Below are positions 1-5,639 of a stretch of 5,686 nucleotides of DNA, piece after piece. The DNA is from Gemmatimonadota bacterium (lineage in GTDB: Bacteria; Gemmatimonadota; Gemmatimonadetes; Gemmatimonadales; Gemmatimonadaceae). The notes under the pieces are model-generated. The model saw only the letters and a program-made list of their open reading frames with translations, was not told where the DNA came from and did not search any database. Numbering within the stretch: the stretch's first letter is position 1; each line of letters opens with the position of its first letter. A program made the position numbers and the translations under genes. The stretch lies in NCBI GenBank assembly GCA_028287225.1, contig JAQBPZ010000383.1, forward strand, positions 1 to 5,686, given 5' to 3'.

Positions 1-2
1 TG

Positions 3-1727
3 CAGGCGCAGCGCGGCGTGCGCGCCTTCGACGCCGCCGGCGCGCTGGCCGCGGCGCGCGGCATGCCGCAACAACAGCAGCAGACTCCGCCCTGGCCGCT
101 CGGCAACGGCGAGCCGCCGGCCGAGCAGTTCATGCCCTATCCCGGCGGCACCGGCGCGCTGATGGAGAAGCTGGTGCGCGAGCATGGCGCGCGGGCCTTC
201 GAGCGTTCCGCCTTCCCCGTGGCCAGATGGGCGGGCACGGTGCCGTCGTCCGACGAGGAGATCGCCTTCCTGCCCGCGCACCGGCTGTCGGCCCTGCTCA
301 AGGCCCGGAAGATCACCTCCACGCGGCTCACGCGGATCTATCTGGACCGCCTCAAGCGGCTGAACCCGACGCTGCTCTGCGCCGTCACGATCATGGAGAC
401 GCAGGGGATGGCCGAAGCGGCCCGCGCCGACGCGGAGATCGCCGCCGGGCGGTATCGCGGCCCGCTGCACGGCATCCCCTACGGCGTGAAGGACCTGTTC
501 AACACGAAGGGGGTGCCCACGACGTGGGGCGCGGCGGATTTCCGCGACCGCGTCATCGACGAGGATGCGGAGGTGGTGGTGCGCCTGCGCAACGCGGGCG
601 CGGTGCTCATCGCGAAGCTCTCCTCCGGGCTGTTCGCGCAGAACGACCAGTGGTTCGGCGGGCGCACGAACAATCCGTGGAACCTCAGCCAGGGCTCCAG
701 CGGCTCGTCGGCCGGCCCGGCCTCCGCGACCGCCGCGGGCTGCGTCGCGTTCGGGATCGGGACGGAGACCCAGGGCTCCATCGTCTCGCCGGCGGTGCGG
801 TGCGGCGTGAGCGCGCTGCGTCCCACCTTCGGCCGTGTGAGCCGCGCCGGCGGGATGGTGCTCGCGTGGTCGCAGGACCGCGTCGGGCCCATCTGCCGCA
901 CGATCGAGGACTGCGCGATGGTCTTCAACGTGATCCACGGCGTCGACGCGAAGGATCCGTCCACGCTCACCACGCCGTTCACCTTCGACCCGAACATCCG
1001 GCTGGCCGGCCTGCGCATCGGCATCGACCCGGGACGCCCGAGCCCCGACGCGGCGCGTCCGAACCTCGCCGACCCCGGCGCGCCGGCCGAGATCGTCGCC
1101 ACCCTCAAGTCGCTCGGCGCCAACCCGCGGGTGATCGGCGCGCGGCCGACCGTACCGGGCATCGGTGGCGGCGGGTTGAACGTGGAGTACGCCTCGGCGT
1201 TCGACAGCTACGTGCAGCGCAAGGCGAAGGAGATCGGGTTGGACCTCAACACCGTGCTCGCGCCGCCCACGACGAACGGGGCGCCCTACCCCGGTTCGAC
1301 CCCGGTCCCGGATGGCCCCCCGAGCCCGATGGCGCCGGCCGACTGGAACCCGCGCTTCGTGCAGGGCCGCACCGTGCGCGCGTTCGAGTTCCTCAACAAC
1401 CAGCGCCGCCGCTACGTGCTCGTGACGAAGTGGGGCGAGTTCATGAAGGACCTCGACCTGTTCGTCGGCTCGTGGGGGGCCGACATCGCGCCGAACGCGC
1501 AGACGGGGCATCCGTGCGCCGTGGTGCCGTACAAGTTCGACGTGCCCGCGCAGCAGCCGGGCGGCGCGCCGCGTCCAGCCGGCACCCCCGCCCCGGCACC
1601 GCTGAACGCGCAGCCCATCTGCGGCGTGATCACCGGCGCGTTGTACAACGACGACGTGATCCTGTCCGTGGCGCACCAGTTCCAGGTGCACAACGACGTC
1701 GTGAACCGGCATCCGTCGCTGGCATAG
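3..1727 (+). CDS. Amidase-signature family hydrolase (5'-partial)
   Basis: Amidase-signature enzymes hydrolyse carboxamide bonds (the GatA/FAAH superfamily); the substrate here cannot be told. The frame is open to the left edge, so the true start is probably outside the window. Numbering from the first in-window start (GTG at 18), 569 residues are visible. The amidase core begins near residue 84 (FLPAHRLSALLKARKITS). Catalytic Lys158 sits in GIPYGVKDLF, the cis-Ser is most likely Ser230 in QGSSGSSAGPAS, and nucleophile Ser254 lies in GTETQGSIVSPA. The 24-residue spacing of the two serines matches FAAH and malonamidase E2. The nucleophile loop differs from the usual GTDTGGSIR pattern. About 80 residues precede the core, with a Gln run at 18-22 (CAA/CAG codons) and Pro/Gly-rich sequence; a signal peptide, if present, would lie upstream. 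A Pro/Ala-rich insert lies near 511-530, before the conserved-looking end (PICGVITGALYNDD). I infer a secreted amidase rather than GatA, because of the long N-terminal extension and the absence of gatC/gatB neighbours. The family call is firm; substrate and start are not. Confidence 0.93.
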   Translation, partial: QAQRGVRAFDAAGALAAARGMPQQQQQTPPWPLGNGEPPAEQFMPYPGGTGALMEKLVREHGARAFERSAFPVARWAGTVPSSDEEIAFLPAHRLSALLKARKITSTRLTRIYLDRLKRLNPTLLCAVTIMETQGMAEAARADAEIAAGRYRGPLHGIPYGVKDLFNTKGVPTTWGAADFRDRVIDEDAEVVVRLRNAGAVLIAKLSSGLFAQNDQWFGGRTNNPWNLSQGSSGSSAGPASATAAGCVAFGIGTETQGSIVSPAVRCGVSALRPTFGRVSRAGGMVLAWSQDRVGPICRTIEDCAMVFNVIHGVDAKDPSTLTTPFTFDPNIRLAGLRIGIDPGRPSPDAARPNLADPGAPAEIVATLKSLGANPRVIGARPTVPGIGGGGLNVEYASAFDSYVQRKAKEIGLDLNTVLAPPTTNGAPYPGSTPVPDGPPSPMAPADWNPRFVQGRTVRAFEFLNNQRRRYVLVTKWGEFMKDLDLFVGSWGADIAPNAQTGHPCAVVPYKFDVPAQQPGGAPRPAGTPAPAPLNAQPICGVITGALYNDDVILSVAHQFQVHNDVVNRHPSLA

Positions 1728-1729
1728 GA

Positions 1730-1760
1730 GGGAGACGGGATGAGGGATCAGGGATTGGGA
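1730..1760 (+). repeat. Degenerate G-rich heptamer array just after the amidase stop
   Basis: Three bases after the amidase TAG stop, five GGG runs occur at 1730, 1737, 1744, 1751 and 1757. The first four are exactly 7 bp apart, giving the units GGGAGAC, GGGATGA, GGGATCA and GGGATT-. This is a degenerate version of the GGGATTA heptamer found in opposite orientation at 1916-1946. The runs, with 3-4 nt loops, meet the simple G3-N1-7 quadruplex pattern on the sense strand of the amidase mRNA. A role in 3' end formation is inference. Confidence 0.7.
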
Positions 1761-1782
1761 ACTGCCTGACATCCCGAGCGAA

Positions 1783-1902
1783 TGTCATCCTGCTGGCCCG
1801 CAGGGCCGGTCAGGATCTTCTGTCCCTGCGGATGGGCCAGCGTCACGGCAGGGACAGCAGATCCCGACACTCGGTCGCGGCGCTCCCTCCTGCGGGATGA
1901 CA
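1783..1902. repeat. Long imperfect inverted repeat (palindromic intergenic element)
   Basis: The left arm, 1783-1829, starts TGTCATCCTGC and ends GGATCTTCTGTCCCTGC. The right arm, 1848-1902, read on the minus strand starts TGTCATCCCGC and ends GGATCTGCTGTCCCTGC. The outer ends match at 10 of 11 positions and the inner ends at 16 of 17; arm centres differ in sequence and length (47 versus 55 bp). The loop is 18 bp. The left arm carries its own small stem, GGCCC (1795-1799) with GGGCC (1803-1807). It contains no credible ORF and no transposase. It sits between two convergent genes and could act as a bidirectional transcription end, although there is no U-tract. It resembles dispersed REP/MITE-like intergenic elements; genome copy number is needed to confirm that. 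Confidence 0.7.
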
Positions 1903-1915
1903 GCCGCCCGGGACG

Positions 1916-1946
1916 TCCCTAATCCCTAATCCCTAATCCCTGCCCT
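1916..1946 (-). repeat. Telomere-like TCCCTAA heptamer array, G-rich on the minus strand
   Basis: Three perfect tandem copies of TCCCTAA (1916-1936) are followed by TCCCTGCCCT. On the minus strand this is GGGATTA repeated, with GGG runs at 7-bp spacing plus a fifth run 5 bp further out. It meets the G3-N1-7 quadruplex pattern with 4-nt loops. The array touches the TGA stop of the minus-strand cyclophilin gene (1946-1948), so it would form the start of that mRNA's 3' UTR. It mirrors the degenerate array at 1730-1760. Confidence 0.85.
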
Positions 1947-2560
1947 CACTTCTCGACGACCCGGGCCGTCACGATGTAGTCCAGCTTCGGGAACATGCGC
2001 GCCAGGTACTTGTTGCCCATCGTCGCAATGAGCTGGTAGCGCGGGTCCTCGCCGTATTCCGCGTAGAGCGAATCGGCGACCGCCATGCCGTCCACCACCC
2101 GGCCGATCGGCGCGAAGCCCTCGCGATCCAGGTTCGGGTTGTCCTTGAGGTTCACGAACAGCTGGTGCGTGCGGGTACCGGGGCCCAGGTGCGCATAGCT
2201 CACGGTGCCGCGCACGTTGTGCTGCCGCGCGCTGTCGTCGGGAAGCGGGATCGCCTCCCACGCCTTGTTGCGCTTCGGGTCGTCGTTCGCGCCGAACTGC
2301 GCGATGAAGCCCGGCAGCACGCGGTAGAACCGGTTCTCGTCGAAGAACCCCTCGCCGACGAGCTGGTAGAACCGGTCCACGCCATGCGGCGCCCACGCGC
2401 GGTTCGCCTGCACCACGAAGGTGCCGCGACTCGTCGCGAACGCGACGCGAAAGGAATCCGGCGCGGGACCGGCCGGCACCGTCGTGGCCGGCGACGAGCT
2501 GGAGCATCCCGCCGCGAGCAGCGCGGCGAGCAGCGTGAGGCAGATGCGTTTCACGGGCAT
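1946..2560 (-). CDS. Cyclophilin-type peptidyl-prolyl isomerase, lipoprotein
   Basis: This encodes 204 residues. Cyclophilins catalyse cis-trans isomerisation of Xaa-Pro bonds and assist folding, here probably anchored in the periplasm. MPVKR is followed by a hydrophobic run and a lipobox-like LAAGC with candidate lipidated Cys19, then a Ser/Pro/Ala linker to about residue 34. The cyclophilin core spans about 36-165. FYRVLPGFIAQFG supplies the equivalents of CypA Arg55, Phe60 and Gln63 (Arg80, Phe85, Gln88). THQLFVNLKDNPNLD supplies the Phe113 equivalent (Phe135), and GFAPIGRVVDGM is the usual closing motif. The CypA Trp121 position appears not to be Trp, as in many bacterial members. I chose the ATG at 2560 because the signal peptide begins there; the frame is open for 32 more codons upstream without signal-like sequence. 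No clear Shine-Dalgarno is visible. The gene is convergent with the amidase and appears monocistronic, 151 bp from the minus-strand gene upstream. Confidence 0.92.
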   Translation of the reverse strand: MPVKRICLTLLAALLAAGCSSSSPATTVPAGPAPDSFRVAFATSRGTFVVQANRAWAPHGVDRFYQLVGEGFFDENRFYRVLPGFIAQFGANDDPKRNKAWEAIPLPDDSARQHNVRGTVSYAHLGPGTRTHQLFVNLKDNPNLDREGFAPIGRVVDGMAVADSLYAEYGEDPRYQLIATMGNKYLARMFPKLDYIVTARVVEK

Positions 2561-2570
2561 GAGCTGTTTG

Positions 2571-2686
2571 CGTACGCGAATCGTCACGAATGGGCAGCGA
2601 ATGAAAGCGATTCTCCCCGCTCGGCGATACCCTGACAGCGTGGTGGTCGCGACCATTCGCTACACGTTCGCATGAATTCGCGGACG
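2571..2686. promoter_or_regulatory. Mirrored arrays of phased GCGAAT-like hexamers upstream of the cyclophilin gene
   Basis: On the plus strand, hexamers start at 2576 (GCGAAT), 2586 (ACGAAT), 2597 (GCGAAT) and 2607 (GCGATT). On the minus strand, reading down from 2681, 2671, 2660 and 2650, they are GCGAAT, GCGAAC, GCGAAT and GCGACC. Spacing is 10, 11, 10 bp in both arrays. The arms 2571-2610 and 2647-2686 agree at about 28 of 40 positions, with a 36-bp centre. A perfect 12-bp palindrome, TGGTCGCGACCA, lies at 2644-2655 in the right arm. Tandem hexamers about one helical turn apart resemble OmpR/PhoB-type binding sites, so a regulator site for the cyclophilin promoter is plausible. No factor can be named, and no confident -35/-10 pair is visible. 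Confidence 0.4.
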
Positions 2687-2711
2687 CACACCGCCCAGGG
2701 CAGGCCGAGGG

Positions 2712-3158
2712 TCACGCGCTCGGACACGCCACGCGTACGGCGCTCGCCCGCGACGGGCGTACGGTGCGCAGGCGGTCGTCGGTGAGGAAGCGCTCGATGC
2801 CCACCAGGCTGTCACCGCGCACGGCCAGGCGCATCCGGTAGCCGGCGAAGCCGTTGCGCCAGACGACGATCACGCTGTCGCCACGCAGCGGGGCCCATCC
2901 GCTGTAACGCTGGCGATGCTCCCGTTCCGCGGAGTCCGGACGAAGCGTGGGCAGCTCGATCACGCGGCCCTCACTGCCCAGGCGCGGCTCGGGATGACGC
3001 TGCGGCGTGAGGGCGAGCACCGGCGTCTCGTCCGGCGGATACCCGAAGTACGCGCGGTCGAAGCGGAAGCAGCGCGTGCTGTCCGCCGCGCCCTGCGCAC
3101 TCACGAGCGCAGGCAGGCAGACGAGGGACAGGGCGGGCAGGTACCGAACGGTGCGCAT
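2712..3158 (-). CDS. Small secreted protein of unknown function
   Basis: This encodes 148 residues and I do not recognise the family. It begins MRTVRYLPALSLVCLPALVS, a Sec-type signal peptide with probable cleavage after VSA at residue 21 (next residue Gln22). The mature part has a charged, Pro-rich middle (residues 40-85) followed by alternating hydrophobic and polar stretches: WAPLRGDSVIVVWRNGFAGY, then MRLAVRGDSLVG. These suggest a small beta-sheet domain. Cys30 and Cys145 lie near the two ends of the mature chain and could pair. The ATG at 3158 was chosen because the signal peptide starts there; the frame stays open upstream to 3392, but that stretch is Arg/Ser/Ala-rich and lies antisense to the membrane-peptidase gene. 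The Shine-Dalgarno is weak. It is transcribed divergently from the membrane-M23 gene and lies 151 bp upstream of the cyclophilin gene on the same strand, so co-transcription is possible but not evident. Confidence 0.75.
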   Translation of the reverse strand: MRTVRYLPALSLVCLPALVSAQGAADSTRCFRFDRAYFGYPPDETPVLALTPQRHPEPRLGSEGRVIELPTLRPDSAEREHRQRYSGWAPLRGDSVIVVWRNGFAGYRMRLAVRGDSLVGIERFLTDDRLRTVRPSRASAVRVACPSA

Positions 3159-3282
3159 GGGGTGACCCTGGTCGGGGTTGGCGCGCGTGCTGGCCGTGCT
3201 CCGCAAGCTGTTCCGCGTTCCGGAACGGCACAAGGAAGCCACCGGCCCTCGCAATGCCGTGCCCGCTGGCCCATCTTGGGCC
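3159..3282. promoter_or_regulatory. Divergent intergenic region with a 12-bp perfect palindrome
   Basis: This 124-bp gap separates the starts of the minus-strand secreted-protein gene and the plus-strand membrane-M23 gene, so it should hold both promoters. It contains the perfect palindrome CGTTCCGGAACG at 3216-3227, a candidate dimer operator. On the minus strand the palindrome lies between TTGTGC and a poor -10 candidate (CAGCTT, 17-bp spacing), which is too weak to call a promoter. The extent depends on the GTG 3283 start: upstream in-frame TTG 3178 or GTG 3187 would make most of it coding. Confidence 0.35.
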
Positions 3283-4332
3283 GTGGACCTTCGCCTCGCC
3301 CTCGCCTGGTGGCACCTGCTGGCCCTCGCCATCGGACTGGGCGGCGTGTGGTCGCGCGCACGCGCGCTCCGCGCCTGGCGCCGCGGCTCCACGGCGGACG
3401 ACGCGCTGCGGCGCGCCTACACCGGAGATGCCTGGTGGGGCCTCGCCGCCCTCCTCTGGCTGAGCACCGGCCTCTGGCGCCTGCTGGGCGGCACCGAGAA
3501 GGCGACGTCGTACTACGTTGCGAGCCACGCGTTCCGTCTGAAGATGGCGCTGTTCCTCGTCATCATCGCGATCGAGGTGTGGCCGATGCGCACGCTGGTG
3601 CGCTGGCGCCGGCGCACGTCCGTGCCGAGCCCGCACGATGCCCTGCGCATCGAGTGGATCAGCTACCTGCAGTGCGCGCTGGTCGGCGCCATGGTGCTCG
3701 CGGCGACGGCGATGGCGCGCGGCTACGGCATCGCGCCGGCGCCACGCGCCGTGCCGCCCCTGCCCGCGTCGTCCGCGCCGCCCGGGGCCCTCCTCCCTGC
3801 CGACTCGGTGCGGATGGCGCCGAGCGGCACGGAGACCGTGACCGACGAGGACATCGCGCTGCTGACGCGGGAGATCGCGATGCCGCTGGACAGCGTGGAT
3901 CCGTCGGGGCTCCACAGCAACTTCGACGAGCGGCGGGGCGGCGGCACGCGGCGGCACCAGGCGATCGACCTCATGGCGGCCCGACGGACGCCGATCCACG
4001 CCGCGGCGGCCGGCCGCGTGCTCAAGCTGTTCACCAGCGCGGCGGGCGGCCTGATGGTATATGCCGCCGATTCGTCGGAACGGTGGATCATGCTCTACGC
4101 GCACCTCGACGGCTACGCGCCCGGACTGCGCGACGGCGCGCCACTCGCGCGCGGCCAGCTCATCGGCTTCGTCGGCTCCACGGGCAACGCGCAGGCGAGC
4201 GCGCCCCACCTCCACTTCGCCATCGCACGAAGCGCCGACGTGCGCCACTGGTCTCGCGGCCGCGCCATCGATCCCCTCCCGGTGCTCCGGGCGGCCACGG
4301 GGACGCTCAGTCGCGCGGGAGCCGCACGGTGA
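3283..4332 (+). CDS. DUF2214-like membrane domain fused to periplasmic M23 metallopeptidase
   Basis: This encodes 349 residues from GTG 3283. Residues about 1-150 resemble DUF2214 membrane proteins and show four hydrophobic helices, near 9-23 (WWHLLALAIGLGGVW), 51-68, 84-102 and 125-147. The Arg-rich loops after helices 1 and 3 should be cytoplasmic, which places both ends, and so the C-terminal domain, in the periplasm. A Pro/Ala linker spans about 150-175. The LytM/M23 domain covers about 208-325. It has all the expected zinc and catalytic motifs: HQAID (His225, Asp229), YAHLDG (His274) and HLHF (His309, His311). M23 enzymes are zinc endopeptidases that usually cut peptidoglycan cross-bridges. 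The frame is open back to TTG 3178. I prefer GTG 3283 because the family-like sequence starts there, the upstream codons have a less GC-rich third position, and 3178 would leave only 19 bp to the divergent gene. No good Shine-Dalgarno is visible. The 3' end overlaps the convergent kinase gene by 26 bp. The M23 call is firm, DUF2214 good, the start moderate. Confidence 0.88.
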   Translation: MDLRLALAWWHLLALAIGLGGVWSRARALRAWRRGSTADDALRRAYTGDAWWGLAALLWLSTGLWRLLGGTEKATSYYVASHAFRLKMALFLVIIAIEVWPMRTLVRWRRRTSVPSPHDALRIEWISYLQCALVGAMVLAATAMARGYGIAPAPRAVPPLPASSAPPGALLPADSVRMAPSGTETVTDEDIALLTREIAMPLDSVDPSGLHSNFDERRGGGTRRHQAIDLMAARRTPIHAAAAGRVLKLFTSAAGGLMVYAADSSERWIMLYAHLDGYAPGLRDGAPLARGQLIGFVGSTGNAQASAPHLHFAIARSADVRHWSRGRAIDPLPVLRAATGTLSRAGAAR

Positions 4333-5434
4333 AGGCCGTCCCCTTCCCTTCCTCGGTCACCACGTCGATGGTGCCGCCGTGGGCGCTCACGATCTGCTGC
4401 ACGATGTAGAGTCCCAGCCCGAGGTGGCTGCTGGCGGAGTCGCCGGCGGGAGTCACCGCACCGAGCCTCTTGAAGGGACTGAACAGGCTCGGCAGGTCTG
4501 CCGGCGGGATCGGCGGCCCGTCGTTGTGCACGCGGATCACCACGTCGTCGTCGCGCCCACGCAGCTGCACGGTGATCGGCGTGCGCTCCGACCCGTGATG
4601 CACGGCGTTGCCGAGCAGGTTGACGAGCATCTGGCTGATCCGGGCCCCATCCCACTTCCCCTCGAGGTTGCCCGAGATCTCGATGCGGAAGTCGCAGGCT
4701 GGATGCGCCGATTCCATCTCGCTCACCGCCTGCGCCGCCACGGCCGCGAGATCCATCGGCACCCGCTTCACCGGCACGCCGGACCCGAGCCGTCCCCGCG
4801 TGAAGTCGAGCAGGTCGTTGATCATCTGCGTCATGCGCGTGCCGCTGCGCACGATGCGGTCGGTCAGTCCGGCGTCGCGCTCGTTCAGGTCGCCCATCTC
4901 CAGCATGAACTGCGAGGCCGTGACCACGGAGCTCAGCGGCGAGCGCAGGTCATGCCCCAGGATGGCGACGAACATCTCCTTGGAGCGGTCGATGTCGAAC
5001 GTGTAGCGGGTGATGGACTCGGCGAGTGCCTGGTCGATGGCCTCGTTGAACCGCATCAGGTCATCGATGTCTCCGCCGGCGAGGCTGCCGTTCGCCACGG
5101 TCCACAGCCGGATGACGCTCGCACGCAGGGCACGGTACTCTGCCACCATCTCCCCGATGGTGAAGCCGCTGACCGCACGCCCGGAGCCATGCACCTCGGC
5201 GGCCGTTTCCGCGCCGGCGTCATCATCGGCTTCGCCCTTCGACTTGGCGAGCTGCTGCGCGTCGGTCTGCGGGGTCCGCAGGTCGATGACGATGCTGTCG
5301 AGCATCTCCTGCGCATGGTCACGGAGCGCGACGCGGTCCATGGCGTGTCCCGCCGGCCCGCTGGACCTCGCGAAGGTCACCCATTCGCCGAGGATGGCTT
5401 CCCGGTTGCTCTCGATGAAATCGGCAAGTCGCAC
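4307..5434 (-). CDS. Soluble histidine kinase with RsbRD-type N-terminal domain
   Basis: This encodes 375 residues from GTG 5434 (VRLADFIES...). Residues about 1-148 resemble the RsbT co-antagonist RsbRD N-terminal domain (PF14361): an all-helical region with an acidic, low-complexity stretch at 65-86 and the motif SGFTIGEMVAEYRALRASV. A HisKA dimerisation domain follows, with phospho-acceptor His161 in ILGHDLRSPLSS, then a HATPase_c domain. That domain has the N box (QMLVNLLGNAVHHG, Asn276), the G1 box NDGPPIP (Asp305), the F box LFSPFKRL and the G2 box HLGLGLYIV (Gly339), and the chain ends in VRLPRD. No membrane segment, PAS or receiver domain is visible, so it is probably a cytoplasmic sensor kinase whose stimulus is read by the N-terminal domain or a partner protein. 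Its response regulator is not in the window. The start is supported by a Shine-Dalgarno GGAG five bases upstream; the frame extends to 5557, but that part does not look like the family. It is convergent with the M23 gene. Confidence 0.93.
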   Translation of the reverse strand: MRLADFIESNREAILGEWVTFARSSGPAGHAMDRVALRDHAQEMLDSIVIDLRTPQTDAQQLAKSKGEADDDAGAETAAEVHGSGRAVSGFTIGEMVAEYRALRASVIRLWTVANGSLAGGDIDDLMRFNEAIDQALAESITRYTFDIDRSKEMFVAILGHDLRSPLSSVVTASQFMLEMGDLNERDAGLTDRIVRSGTRMTQMINDLLDFTRGRLGSGVPVKRVPMDLAAVAAQAVSEMESAHPACDFRIEISGNLEGKWDGARISQMLVNLLGNAVHHGSERTPITVQLRGRDDDVVIRVHNDGPPIPPADLPSLFSPFKRLGAVTPAGDSASSHLGLGLYIVQQIVSAHGGTIDVVTEEGKGTAFTVRLPRD

Positions 5435-5439
5435 GTGTG

Positions 5440-5443
5440 CTCC
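5440..5443 (-). promoter_or_regulatory. Ribosome binding site of the histidine kinase gene
   Basis: On the minus strand, GGAG is followed by five bases (CACAC) and then the GTG at 5434. This is the clearest Shine-Dalgarno in the window. It favours GTG 5434 over the upstream in-frame ATG at 5557, which would add 41 residues of Arg/Ser/Pro-rich sequence. Confidence 0.65.
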
Positions 5444-5639
5444 GGGGCTTGTCGCTGGTGATGGCGTCGGCCGCCGAAGTCCGGCCACGCATCGACGGAC
5501 CGCTGTCTTCGAGGTGGACGAGCAGCCGGCGTCCGCCTCCTGCCAGCGCTGCGACAATACCGAACTCTATATGAAGGACGAGGGCGCCGCCATGATGGAC
5601 GCACCGGTGGCCGTGCCTCCACACCGACGTCGCGTCGCC

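Noticed and set aside
1792..1810. Small hairpin GGCCC-gca-GGGCC as a classical Rho-independent terminator
   Set aside because: The stem is short and no T-run follows on either strand; it is part of the larger inverted repeat.
227..1900. Long open frame of 557 codons overlapping the amidase on the same strand
   Set aside because: It is Arg/Ala/Gly-rich with no domain and runs out of frame through a gene with intact catalytic motifs; a typical high-GC shadow.
1916..1941. TCCCTAA array read as a true telomere or a CRISPR repeat
   Set aside because: Only three full copies lie between two genes, with no spacers and no replicon end, so it is neither a telomere nor a CRISPR array.
2971..4248. Long minus-strand open frame antisense to the membrane-M23 gene
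   Set aside because: It lacks recognisable domains and mirrors the codon structure of the sense gene, whose transmembrane and zinc-ligand pattern is clear.
2916..4409. Long plus-strand open frame across the secreted-protein and membrane-M23 genes
   Set aside because: Its Arg/Pro/Ala-rich composition matches no family, and it conflicts with two better supported genes on both strands.
4061..5461. 466-codon plus-strand open frame antisense to the kinase
   Set aside because: It is His/Arg/Asp-rich and is the complement of a complete histidine kinase with all catalytic boxes.
5319..5624. 101-codon minus-strand open frame overlapping the kinase start
   Set aside because: It runs out of frame into the kinase N-terminal domain and shows no motif; the GGAG site supports the kinase start instead.
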